Below are positions 55,644 to 63,494 of a stretch of DNA of 64,000 bases, in pieces (within the stretch, counting starts at the first letter, position 1; every line of letters begins with the position of its first letter). Origin of the DNA: DASSBG01 sp963800395 (GTDB lineage Bacteria > Pseudomonadota > Gammaproteobacteria > Xanthomonadales > Rhodanobacteraceae); the NCBI GenBank assembly GCA_963800395.1, contig CAWDBD010000027.1, forward strand, positions 62,001 to 126,000, written 5' to 3'. Below the pieces are notes generated by a model. The model saw only the letters and a program-made list of their open reading frames with translations. It did no database searches and had not been told where the DNA came from. Made by a program: the position numbers and the translations under genes.

Positions 55644-56588
55644 TCAATGTGGATTGCGATGACCAGCACGTTCTGCAAGCAACTGCTCTTCGATCTTCAG
55701 CGCAAGTTGGTAGACCTGCGGGGAGTATGTGTAACGCCAAACTTCGTACGCAGTGATGCCTGGCGAACAGCGATGCGCGCCACCGCAAACAAACATTGTC
55801 GTCCAGGCTCCGGGACCACAACCACCCGACAAGCCACAGGTGAGCAATTTGACTGCCAAGCGCTGCGCTTTTGGCAACTGTACTGTTGCCCCCGAAGCCG
55901 CCGCAAATTCCGCACCCACTTTCCATTTGCCCGTATTGGCGAGATAGACTCCTGCAATTTCCAGAACGGCGGGTTGCGCTGTGGAACGGACCATATGCCT
56001 GGCTACGGTTATCGCGTCTGATTTGCCGCTTGAGGTCCCTGCAATACTCGATAGTGATTGCGCTTGAGCGAGTTCCGAACTGGCAGGCAAATCGTTCATT
56101 TCCTGAAGATAGTTTTCGGCATCACCCGAATAGGACTGGCAGAAATGGTCCAACCATTGATCATGGTCGTCCCTTGCACCAACTTCCATGATGCCTTGAG
56201 ACCGGTGGAAGTCACACACAGACGCAGCTGTCCACAACATATGCAGGCGCTCGCCACGCGGGCCATTTTGCAGGTTCTGTGCCAACTCCTGAAAAGTCGT
56301 CACGCCGAGCAATGGTCGCTTGACGGTGTTGCCTGGAACGGAAGATCCTGGCGGAATGGTCGTGCCGGTGTGGCCCACAATGCGACTTTTGTCGATCGCA
56401 CTGGAATTTGTCTCCGCAACCGATTCAGCCCCAGAATTGACACGAATAGCGCTGGCGATGTCCGTCCTCGGCCGGGCTTGGTGCAGATACAACGCAAACC
56501 CCGTCGCCACTATTAGCAGGACGGACACTGCCACCCACGCCATTCGCTTTTTCAATTGCCCATGTCCATTTGCTATCTGGTCACTCAC
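55644..56588 (-). CDS. Orphan hypothetical membrane-anchored protein
   Basis: About 314 residues from a GTG start. One N-terminal transmembrane helix (MAWVAVSVLLIVATGFALYL) precedes an extracytoplasmic region with several Cys residues (AASVCDFHRSQ; LLTCGLSGGCGPGAWTTMFV; CGGAHRCSPGI). I do not recognise the family. Base composition is visibly lower in GC than its neighbours and codon choice is less biased, which suggests horizontal gain, in keeping with the adjacent IS. An ATG 45 bases inside is an alternative start. Confidence 0.6.
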   Translation of the reverse strand: MSDQIANGHGQLKKRMAWVAVSVLLIVATGFALYLHQARPRTDIASAIRVNSGAESVAETNSSAIDKSRIVGHTGTTIPPGSSVPGNTVKRPLLGVTTFQELAQNLQNGPRGERLHMLWTAASVCDFHRSQGIMEVGARDDHDQWLDHFCQSYSGDAENYLQEMNDLPASSELAQAQSLSSIAGTSSGKSDAITVARHMVRSTAQPAVLEIAGVYLANTGKWKVGAEFAAASGATVQLPKAQRLAVKLLTCGLSGGCGPGAWTTMFVCGGAHRCSPGITAYEVWRYTYSPQVYQLALKIEEQLLAERAGHRNPH

Positions 56589-56786
56589 AAGTACTAATAG
56601 GGCTCATTCCAGGATTCTCTTCGCGACCGGGTACGAGCCTGTCCGGCAAGCGTGTCCTGCATCCGGCAACCATGCAAGCCGATTGACCCGAAAATGCCCG
56701 ATTTGGCCCGTTTTTCGCCCCCGACGGCGCCCGTGACCGCCCTTGCGGCGGGGTGCAATGAATCAGCGCCACGACCAGGAGCCACC

Positions 56787-56897
56787 ATGAAATCAGACGT
56801 CCCCGTCGACCCGGAACTGCAAGGCAACTACGAACCGCTGCGTGTCGTTTTCGCCATCACCGCCCTGTTGCTGGGGCTGGCACTGTCTTTCATTTGA
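56787..56897 (+). CDS. 36-residue single-pass membrane microprotein
   Basis: ATG 56787 is preceded six bases upstream by AGGAG. The peptide begins MKSDVPVDPELQGNYEPLRV and ends with the hydrophobic helix FAITALLLGLALSFI. It is followed 18 bases later by a second short frame with a GGAGG site. No family recognised. Reading is supported only by the ribosome binding site and the membrane helix. Confidence 0.45.
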   Translation: MKSDVPVDPELQGNYEPLRVVFAITALLLGLALSFI

Positions 56898-56914
56898 TCC
56901 CGGAGGAATCCGTC

Positions 56915-57049
56915 ATGACCACATACCCGCTCAATCAGGCAATGGCTGATCGCCACGAGGACCCTGATCCCGACTGGCATCCGTTGCTGCGGCGACTGGC
57001 CCCGCCGTTGCTTGAACTCAGCCCGCGTTGTCGCGCATCGTCTGGATGA
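56915..57049 (+). CDS. Possible 44-residue small protein
   Basis: ATG 56915 has a canonical GGAGG eight bases upstream. The peptide starts MTTYPLNQAMADRHEDPDPD and ends PRCRASSG; it is hydrophilic. Its last 32 bases overlap the 3' end of rpe on the other strand. It is offered because of the strong ribosome binding site and tight spacing after the microprotein gene. Function unknown. Confidence 0.35.
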   Translation: MTTYPLNQAMADRHEDPDPDWHPLLRRLAPPLLELSPRCRASSG

Positions 57050-57686
57050 CCCGGCGATAGTCGTCGGCACCAAAGATGGCCGAACCGGCAACGAAGGTGT
57101 CGGCACCGGCGGCGGCGATATCGGCGATGTTGTCGACCTTGACGCCACCGTCGACCTCAAGACGGATGTCGCGGCCGCTGGCATCAATGATGCGGCGGGC
57201 GTTGCCCAGCTTGTCGAGGGCGCTGGCGATGAAGCTCTGGCCACCGAATCCCGGGTTGACCGACATGATCAGGACATGGTCGATGCGGTCAAGCACGTAG
57301 TCCAGCCAGTCCAGTGAGGTGGCCGGATTGAACACCAGGCCAGCCTTGCAGCCGCATTCGCGGATCAATTCCAGGGTACGGTCCACATGCTCGACCGCCT
57401 CCGGATGAAAACTGATCAGGCTGGCACCGGCTTCGGCAAAATCAGGCACGATGCGGTCAACCGGCTTGACCATGAGATGCACGTCGATCGGCGCCTCGAC
57501 ACCATACTTGCGCAGGCTCTTGCACACCGCCGGGCCGATGGTGAGATTGGGCACGTAGTGATTGTCCATGACATCAAAGTGCACCCAGTCGGCACCGGCC
57601 TCGAGCACCGCATCAACCTCGGCGCCGAGACGGGCGAAGTCGGCGGACAGGATCGACGGAGCAATGATGGTGGGCTGTCTGGCCAT
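57018..57686 (-). CDS. rpe: Ribulose-phosphate 3-epimerase
   Basis: 222-residue TIM barrel. Motifs are IIAPSILSADFARLGAEVDA, VHFDVMDNHYVPNLTIGPAV (metal His and Asp), MSVNPGFGGQSFI and LEVDGGVKVDNIA. It interconverts ribulose 5-phosphate and xylulose 5-phosphate in the pentose phosphate pathway. ATG 57686 has GGAGG nine bases upstream; an earlier in-frame start adds residues foreign to the family. Confidence 0.95.
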   Translation of the reverse strand: MARQPTIIAPSILSADFARLGAEVDAVLEAGADWVHFDVMDNHYVPNLTIGPAVCKSLRKYGVEAPIDVHLMVKPVDRIVPDFAEAGASLISFHPEAVEHVDRTLELIRECGCKAGLVFNPATSLDWLDYVLDRIDHVLIMSVNPGFGGQSFIASALDKLGNARRIIDASGRDIRLEVDGGVKVDNIADIAAAGADTFVAGSAIFGADDYRRVIQTMRDNAG

Positions 57687-57853
57687 GTTCGGAAACCTCC
57701 GGGTACCTGTCGGTGTTATGGCGATCAGGCGCAAAAAAGCCTGTCGGAATGAAACGTCGATTGCGTAAGGAAGCGCTGGCCGACCATCACGACATCAAAG
57801 CGCCGTACCGGACCACGCACAGCCAACCGTGCAGCCATCTGGCAGGCCCCAGC

Positions 57854-58657
57854 TTACTTGATTCCGCGCTGCTGCTTGATCTGGTCGTATGCCGCGTTGA
57901 TGGCGCTGGCGCGCTCCTCGGCGCGTCGCCGCAAATCCTTGGGCAGGTCACCAAGACGATCGGGATGGTGCTCGCTCATCAGTTTGCGGTAGGCGCGCTT
58001 GATCTGGCTGTTCTCGGCATTGCGGGTCAGACCCAGGACGGCATAGGGGTCGGAAAATCCGCTGCGCCCCGGCGCACTGCGCGGCCCGGCGGAGCCTGGC
58101 TGCCAGCCGGGCCTGGCACCCGCCTGACCGGCCGCAGCACCCTTCATGGCCATCATCGCCATCAGCTCCAGTTCGCTGATTCGCAAGGCATGGGCCACCT
58201 GTTTCAGCAGACGCAGTTTCGCTTCGCTCGGCGCGCCCTCGGCCAGCACGGTGTCCACCAGAACATCCAGCATGGGGTAGGCCAGGTCGCGGTAGCCGCC
58301 GGTCCAGTCACGCAGCCGCGTGAGGGTGGTGCGCATGTCGAATCCCGGCTGCTTGCCGCTGTTGAACGCATTTATGGCACGTTTGCGCCAGTCGCTGTTC
58401 AGTTGCAGGCGCTGCATCATGCGCTCGGCCACCGCAATCTCGTTCTCGGACACGCGTCCGTCGGACTTGGCGATGGCGCCCAGCAGCGCAAAAAGGGGCT
58501 CCACAAAGCCGCGATCCGCAACTTTCCGCTGGCGCTTCTTCTGATGGCGACTTACATCAAAGCCATAACCGATCAACGCACCGAACATCAGCGCGACAAA
58601 GTTGTGGAACACCACCAGCCCCACCACGGCACCAATCAGCGCACCCAGATATTTCAT
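57854..58657 (-). CDS. djlA: Co-chaperone DjlA
   Basis: 267 residues. An N-terminal membrane helix (LGALIGAVVGLVVFHNFVAL) is followed by a TerB-like helical domain (about 50-160), a Gly/Pro-rich linker and a C-terminal J domain (about 200-267, DPYAVLGLTRNAENSQIKRA) with the HPD motif in SEHHPDRLG. This order is diagnostic of DjlA, which stimulates DnaK at the inner membrane. It is divergent from purC. Confidence 0.93.
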   Translation of the reverse strand: MKYLGALIGAVVGLVVFHNFVALMFGALIGYGFDVSRHQKKRQRKVADRGFVEPLFALLGAIAKSDGRVSENEIAVAERMMQRLQLNSDWRKRAINAFNSGKQPGFDMRTTLTRLRDWTGGYRDLAYPMLDVLVDTVLAEGAPSEAKLRLLKQVAHALRISELELMAMMAMKGAAAGQAGARPGWQPGSAGPRSAPGRSGFSDPYAVLGLTRNAENSQIKRAYRKLMSEHHPDRLGDLPKDLRRRAEERASAINAAYDQIKQQRGIK

Positions 58658-58801
58658 TGCTCTGGCTGTCCGTGAGGTTGGGCTGACCGCGCGTCAAGAC
58701 GGGGGCTGGAGGGCACGATTTTTCCGGGTGCGACGGGATGCATGGCGGGGAAGTGAGACAAAACCAGCGCACAGTGTAACGTGTCAACCGAGCGCATTGG
58801 C

Positions 58802-58807
58802 TACAAT
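58802..58807 (+). promoter_or_regulatory. Possible -10 element of purC promoter
   Basis: TTGGCTACAATGCG carries an extended TACAAT box 29 bases before the purC GTG start, leaving a leader of roughly 20 bases. The -35 region is not clear. The GGCTACAAT string is shared with the ftsE promoter candidate. Confidence 0.4.
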
Positions 58808-58835
58808 GCGCATTTCGCCCTCGGGGAATTTCACC

Positions 58836-59741
58836 GTGCCGACCTCCCTCAGCAAGGCCCACCTGCCTGGTCTCGAATGCATCCACCAGGGCAAGGTCCG
58901 TGACGTTTTTGCACTTTCCGATGAGCGGCTGCTGATAGTTGCCAGCGACCGTCTGTCGGCCTATGACGTGGTTCTGCCGGACCCGATTCCGGGCAAGGGC
59001 GAAATTCTGACTCGCCTCAGCAATTTCTGGTTCGGGAAGACCAGCCATCTGGTGCCCAATCATCTGCTCGACACACCGATTGAAGAGGTGCTGCCGGCCG
59101 GTACCGACCTTGATCTGTACCGCGACCGTACCGTCGTCACCCGCCATCTCAAGCCTCTTCCGGTCGAGGCCATCGTGCGTGGCTACCTGATCGGCTCGGG
59201 CTGGCGCGAATACCAGGCCAGTGGCCAGTTGTGCGGGATCAGCCTGCCACCGGACCTGCTGCAGGCACAGGTACTCCCCGAGCCCCTGTTCACGCCGTCG
59301 ACCAAGGCCGCGGCGGGCGACCACGACGAAAACATTTCCTTCGAAAAAATGATCGCGCTGGTCGGCAAGAATATGGCTGAACGCGTACGCGCAGCCAGCC
59401 TCACGCTGTATCGGTATGCCGCCGACTACGCGCGTGATCGCGGCATCATCATTGCGGACACCAAGTTCGAGTTCGGCACCGATGCCGATGGCAAGCTGTA
59501 CGTGATGGACGAGATACTGACACCCGACTCGTCGCGATTCTGGCCAGCCTCCCAGTACAACACAGGCATCAGCCCGCCCAGCTATGACAAGCAATACGTG
59601 CGCGACTACCTGGATACGCTGGACTGGGACAAGCAGGCGCCCGGACCCATCCTGCCCAAGGCCATCATCGACGCCACTGCGGAAAAATATGCCGAGGCGC
59701 TGGCACGGCTCTGTGATGAGAGCGGCAGCGCGCCGGATTGA
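58836..59741 (+). CDS. purC: SAICAR synthase
   Basis: 301 residues. Motifs are HQGKVRDVFALSDERLLIVA, DRLSAYDVVLPDPIPGKGEI, VEAIVRGYLIGSGWREYQ, DTKFEFGTDADGKLYVMDEI and TPDSSRFWPASQY. It joins CAIR and aspartate in purine synthesis. The GTG start at 58836 (VPTSLSK) follows GGGGA at eight bases, and the next residues (LPGLECIHQGKVRDVF) are family-typical; upstream codons are not. It belongs to the longer, roughly 300-residue PurC type. Confidence 0.94.
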   Translation: MPTSLSKAHLPGLECIHQGKVRDVFALSDERLLIVASDRLSAYDVVLPDPIPGKGEILTRLSNFWFGKTSHLVPNHLLDTPIEEVLPAGTDLDLYRDRTVVTRHLKPLPVEAIVRGYLIGSGWREYQASGQLCGISLPPDLLQAQVLPEPLFTPSTKAAAGDHDENISFEKMIALVGKNMAERVRAASLTLYRYAADYARDRGIIIADTKFEFGTDADGKLYVMDEILTPDSSRFWPASQYNTGISPPSYDKQYVRDYLDTLDWDKQAPGPILPKAIIDATAEKYAEALARLCDESGSAPD

Positions 59742-59818
59742 AACAGCGATGGGCATTTTACCCGGCCCCGGGTTCAGCGTAGAGTTGTTATCCGGGCCAT
59801 GTGAGCGGAGAGCAGTTC

Positions 59819-60283
59819 ATGCACGATGTACACGAGTGGTTTGGCAACTACAGCGCCGATCACCAGAATCCGACCAACCGGGCCATTCACTGGCTCTGCG
59901 TGCCGGTGATTCTGTGGTGCGTGGTGGCGTTCCTGTGGCTTGTTCCGGTGCCTGAGAATATTGGCCGGGCCGGCCTGTGGGCTGCGGCGGCCATGCTGGC
60001 GGTGTTCGTGTTTTACCTGCGCCTGTCTCGCCCGGTAGCCCTGGCCATGGCAATTGTGTTCATCGCCTGCGCCGTGATCTGTGAGGCACTGTTGCGGCTG
60101 CTGGGGCCGACTGGCCTGCTCTGGCTGGCGATTGGCCTGTTCGTGGCGGCCTGGATTGGTCAGTTCATCGGACACAAGATAGAAGGACGAAAGCCGTCTT
60201 TCCTGACTGACCTGGCCTACTTGCTGATCGGCCCGGCCTGGCTGGCCGGCAAGGTGTTGCGCCGCCTGGGCATCCGCTACTGA
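59819..60283 (+). CDS. Mpo1-like (DUF962) membrane protein
   Basis: 154 residues with four hydrophobic helices. The N-terminus (WFGNYSADHQNPTNRAIHWL) and the late motif QFIGHKIEGRKPSFL hold the conserved His residues that in yeast Mpo1 bind iron for oxidation of 2-hydroxy fatty acids. The bacterial role is not established. ATG 59819 has GGAG about nine bases upstream; a GTG at 59801 is possible but less family-like. It lies 77 bases after purC. Confidence 0.87.
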   Translation: MHDVHEWFGNYSADHQNPTNRAIHWLCVPVILWCVVAFLWLVPVPENIGRAGLWAAAAMLAVFVFYLRLSRPVALAMAIVFIACAVICEALLRLLGPTGLLWLAIGLFVAAWIGQFIGHKIEGRKPSFLTDLAYLLIGPAWLAGKVLRRLGIRY

Positions 60284-60338
60284 GGCGACAGTGATGCTGT
60301 GCATGGCGCCCCGCTGACTTGCGGGTCTTGAGCGTCAC

Positions 60339-62129
60339 TCAGCCGACGGTGGAGAAAGTCGTGCGGACGATGGATATAGTACCGTCGGACACCGCCACGC
60401 GATTGCGACCATCGCGCTTGGCCCGATACAGGGCATCATCGGCATGGATCATCAGCTGGCGCAGATCGTAGTTGGCGCGTGCGGTCGAAGCCACGCCGGC
60501 GCTTGCCGTGACATTGGGCGTGTCGTCGCTGGCGCCGGACAGCGCGGCAATCGCGCTGCGGATACGCTCCGCGTACTCGACCGCCATGTCCAGTTCGCAG
60601 TTGGGCATGACGATGCCGAACTCCTCGCCACCCAGCCGACCAAACAGGTCGTTCGCTCGCAGCTGACCCTGGCAGGCGAGTGCCGTGCGCTGCAACACAG
60701 CATCGCCGGTTGCATGGCCATGGGTATCGTTGACCAGCTTGAAGTGATCAAGGTCGATCAGGATCAGGCTGGCGTTGGCACCCTCTTTCTTGCAGGCTTC
60801 AAGCAGGGGGCCGCCTGCATTGACAAAGTATTGGCGGTTGTAAATGCCGGTCAGGCTGTCAATCTCGGCCAGCTTGCGAAGGCGCTGCTGAGAGCGGAGG
60901 AGTCGCAAGACCCATACGCAAAGCACGACCAGGGCGATAAGCAACAAGGTTGCATACAAGCCGCGGGTCTCGGCAACCTTCTCAGAAAGCGTCTGTTGAA
61001 GCTGCAGAATGCGGTTCTGCTTCTGTGCAGCATCGGCCCGTGCCTGACTGGCCTGCACACGCTGCTTGACCTTCTGGTACGCCAGCGACTTGGCACTCAC
61101 CTCGTTGAGATAACCCTTGTCGGCAGAGGTGTACTGCTCGTACCAGGACAGCGCGGCAGCCGTGTCGCCGCGAGCCTTGTAGATCTCATACAAGGTCTTG
61201 CAGGCGGCTGCCAGGCTCTCGCTGAAATCCTGCCCGCTACTGGCACTGACCACCCGCCTGGCATAGATGGCGGCGTTTTTCGGATCGCCCGATTGCAGGT
61301 AGGCCTGTGCCATCTCCGCTTCAAAGCCCGAGATCAACTCGGCATAGCCGGTCTTGAGTACCTCGTGATAATGCGGAGTCAGAATGGCCAGGGCGGAGAC
61401 CGGATTGCCCCGGGACAGATCGAGTTTGGCCAGAAGGATGCGCAGCGAATTCCCGAGCATCGATTCGTTCGCCTCGGCACAGGTGTGCTGGGCCACTTCA
61501 ATGGCGGGGTCGCTGGTGCTCAACTGGCCGCTGTTGTAGGCCGCCAGCAACTTGAAATAGCGCCCCTTGCAGAGCGTGTCGCTGGAGCTGTCCGCGGTCA
61601 GCAGCTTGTCGGCGGCCGAGGTGGCAAGGTCATACTCGCCCACCTTGTTGTAGAGAATCGCGGCGGTCGCGTAGAACTGCGTTTGCGCTTGCTGGCTGGA
61701 AATTTCCGGCACTTCCGCGACCAGTTTCACCAGCCGCTGGAATGCGCTGTCGTATTGCAGCGACAGTGCATCGACATTCATCAGTGTGACTTCGACGCGG
61801 AAACGAAGATCCCTGCTCGGGCAGTCCCTGGCGATCAGCTCAAGCTGGGTCGTTGCCTTGGTGTAATCGCCGCGGTACACAAGCTCCCAGGCCTGCAGGT
61901 AACGCAGGTGCCAGCGCGCATCCTCGGGTAAAGAATTTGCTTCGGGCCCCAGCTCGCCGAGAATGCGCTTGAAATGGTCGTGGTCGGAGGTCTTGACCGA
62001 ATCGGCCAAATTCAACTGTTGCGCAGGGGTGTCCGTCGCGCCCAGTGCCACAGGACACAGCAGCATGAGCAGCACAAGACCGCGCCAGACGACATGCGCC
62101 CGGCGCGGCCCGGAAGTCATGTGCAGCAT
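60339..62129 (-). CDS. Exported-sensor TPR diguanylate cyclase (GGDEF)
   Basis: About 596 residues. A signal-anchor (VLLMLLCPVALGATD) precedes a periplasmic TPR-like solenoid (about 40-400), a coiled coil with a transmembrane helix (LYATLLLIALVVLCVWVLRL) and a cytoplasmic GGDEF domain. That domain has DSLTGIYNRQYF, LILIDLDHFKLVNDTHGHAT and the active loop GRLGGEEFGI. GGEEF is catalytically competent; no upstream I-site RxxD is evident. It makes c-di-GMP in response to an unknown signal. Its start lies 49 bases after the borosin precursor stop on the same strand. Confidence 0.9.
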   Translation of the reverse strand: MLHMTSGPRRAHVVWRGLVLLMLLCPVALGATDTPAQQLNLADSVKTSDHDHFKRILGELGPEANSLPEDARWHLRYLQAWELVYRGDYTKATTQLELIARDCPSRDLRFRVEVTLMNVDALSLQYDSAFQRLVKLVAEVPEISSQQAQTQFYATAAILYNKVGEYDLATSAADKLLTADSSSDTLCKGRYFKLLAAYNSGQLSTSDPAIEVAQHTCAEANESMLGNSLRILLAKLDLSRGNPVSALAILTPHYHEVLKTGYAELISGFEAEMAQAYLQSGDPKNAAIYARRVVSASSGQDFSESLAAACKTLYEIYKARGDTAAALSWYEQYTSADKGYLNEVSAKSLAYQKVKQRVQASQARADAAQKQNRILQLQQTLSEKVAETRGLYATLLLIALVVLCVWVLRLLRSQQRLRKLAEIDSLTGIYNRQYFVNAGGPLLEACKKEGANASLILIDLDHFKLVNDTHGHATGDAVLQRTALACQGQLRANDLFGRLGGEEFGIVMPNCELDMAVEYAERIRSAIAALSGASDDTPNVTASAGVASTARANYDLRQLMIHADDALYRAKRDGRNRVAVSDGTISIVRTTFSTVG

Positions 62130-62178
62130 CGAAATAACCACGACGTTGCTCACCCGTGGGACGCCATCAGCGTCCGGG

Positions 62179-62436
62179 TCAGACGGCCTCGGCGAGACGA
62201 CCGTCCAGCTCGACGGTCTCGGCGGCATGCACCTCCGGCGCCATGACCAAGCACACCATGTCACGACGAGCATCCAGCACCGACGCCAGCCGGTCCTGAT
62301 CGCCGCGCAAGATGGCCCACTGCGCATCAGCATCGATCTGCGCATTGTTCATGGCGGTGTACAGCGCGGGCCTGGTAGCCTGGCGCATGTTTGCGTTCTG
62401 ACCAAGATTTTCGAGAAAGCTAATCAGATTGGACAT
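62179..62436 (-). CDS. Borosin-type RiPP precursor peptide (split borosin)
   Basis: 85 residues. Residues 1 to about 56 (FLENLGQNA, then AQWAILRGDQDRLASVL) match the helical borosin-binding domain of split borosins such as Shewanella SonA (LGQ-A start, later x-GD-x-x-L). The rest is a core-like tail whose hydrophobic segment MVCLVMAPEV (60-69) is the natural target for backbone N-methylation. A clean GAGGGA site lies six bases before ATG 62436. It sits 105 bases downstream of the methyltransferase gene, same strand. Precursor identity is by resemblance plus context. No protease, transporter or further modifying gene is adjacent. Confidence 0.78.
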   Translation of the reverse strand: MSNLISFLENLGQNANMRQATRPALYTAMNNAQIDADAQWAILRGDQDRLASVLDARRDMVCLVMAPEVHAAETVELDGRLAEAV

Positions 62437-62541
62437 TGTAATTCCCTCAATTGAGATGTTGTCAGGGCCAACTCCTCAGGGAGCGGCAGATAGGGACAGG
62501 TCCTTCGGATTATCGGGCCAATGACCGCCCCTTTGCCCGGA

Positions 62542-63369
62542 TCAGTCGTTCGCGACTGGCCCGAGCCCTTTCAGTATGCTCCCATCGAGCTCATCGATGT
62601 AGCTACGTACTTCACGGTTTTGCTGCATGGATTGGGCCGGTTCCAGCACCAGAGTATCCTCCATGCCGATATCCGCGCCAGGTAAATCACCCAGCGCAAC
62701 CGTCTCCATTCGGGGTTCATGTATAGGCAGGGTCACTGCGCGATAGATAATGACCGGATGATCCAGCGGATAATCTTTCGCCAGTACATCCACCAGTATC
62801 TGGCGATAACCGGCCGCGGTCTTCAGGCGCTTCAGGCTGCGATCTCCGGCCACACCAGCCTGCCACAGCACCAGGCAGGCACTGGGATCGACGCGGCGTT
62901 TGTAAATCATCAACTGGGTCGCCTCGAAGTGCTGGCAGCCGAATTTGCCCGGATCGATACCCAGATCGGCATACAGGCAATCCTCGGCGGAAATTCCCGG
63001 CTCCATGTGCGCATCGTAACCCTGCTCGCGCGCCAGCTCGATGGCGCGGTGCGCCGGCCAGGCAAAAACGCCCGGGTGCCCGTAGAAGGCTGCGCATACC
63101 TGCCGGCCCTTGCGCACCTCGGCCAGCAGCGTATCGATCATCGCGTGATAGGTCTCCATGCGCGAGCGACCTTCACCGTATAGCGGCTGCAGGCTGCGCA
63201 CATCCGCATTCATTTCCTCGACCCACTGTTCCACCACGCCGTCGGATGCCGCCACGAACACGACATCGGCCTGCTCGATATAGCTGCGAGCCAGCGGTCC
63301 GATGTGTGAACCCAGCGTCATGCCGATGCCCACGCAGACCAGATTGCCGCTCGATTTGTTTGCGTTCAT
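62542..63369 (-). CDS. Borosin alpha-N-methyltransferase (tetrapyrrole-methylase fold)
   Basis: 275 residues counting from ATG 63369 (an ATG two codons earlier at 63375 is equally possible). The tetrapyrrole (corrin/porphyrin) methylase fold is clear: GNLVCVGIGMTLGSHIGPL for SAM binding, AAFYGHPGVFAWPAHRAIEL and MEPGISAEDCLYADLGIDPG. The LYGEGRSRMETYHAMID segment keeps the Tyr and Arg positions that position the peptide in fungal OphMA and bacterial SonM. No corrinoid or haem gene is nearby, and a SonA-like peptide follows, so peptide-backbone N-methylation is the best assignment. Confidence 0.85.
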   Translation of the reverse strand: MNANKSSGNLVCVGIGMTLGSHIGPLARSYIEQADVVFVAASDGVVEQWVEEMNADVRSLQPLYGEGRSRMETYHAMIDTLLAEVRKGRQVCAAFYGHPGVFAWPAHRAIELAREQGYDAHMEPGISAEDCLYADLGIDPGKFGCQHFEATQLMIYKRRVDPSACLVLWQAGVAGDRSLKRLKTAAGYRQILVDVLAKDYPLDHPVIIYRAVTLPIHEPRMETVALGDLPGADIGMEDTLVLEPAQSMQQNREVRSYIDELDGSILKGLGPVAND

Positions 63370-63444
63370 GCCCATTCCAGATTCAGGGATTACCCGATTA
63401 TGCCTTGTCTTGCATTTATTCAGCTTGACTGGTGCACAAAAGAA

Positions 63445-63472
63445 AACGGCCGCTTCATGTGAAGCGGCCGTT
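63445..63472 (-). terminator. Intrinsic terminator after the phospholipase gene
   Basis: A perfect 12-bp stem (AACGGCCGCTTC and complement) with an ATGT loop lies 22 bases past the phospholipase stop. In the minus direction it is followed by TTTTCTTTT. It separates the phospholipase transcript from the borosin genes, so those should have their own promoter in 63376-63444. Confidence 0.85.
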
Positions 63473-63494
63473 ATTACCCGAGATTTTGCGAAAG

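Noticed and set aside
55491..56021. 176-codon plus-strand frame opposite the orphan gene
   Set aside because: The minus-strand frame has a membrane anchor and a coherent protein; the plus frame lacks a plausible start region and domain.
62542..63375. Cobalamin or sirohaem methyltransferase
   Set aside because: It has the same fold, but no tetrapyrrole gene is nearby and a borosin-binding-domain-like peptide follows directly.
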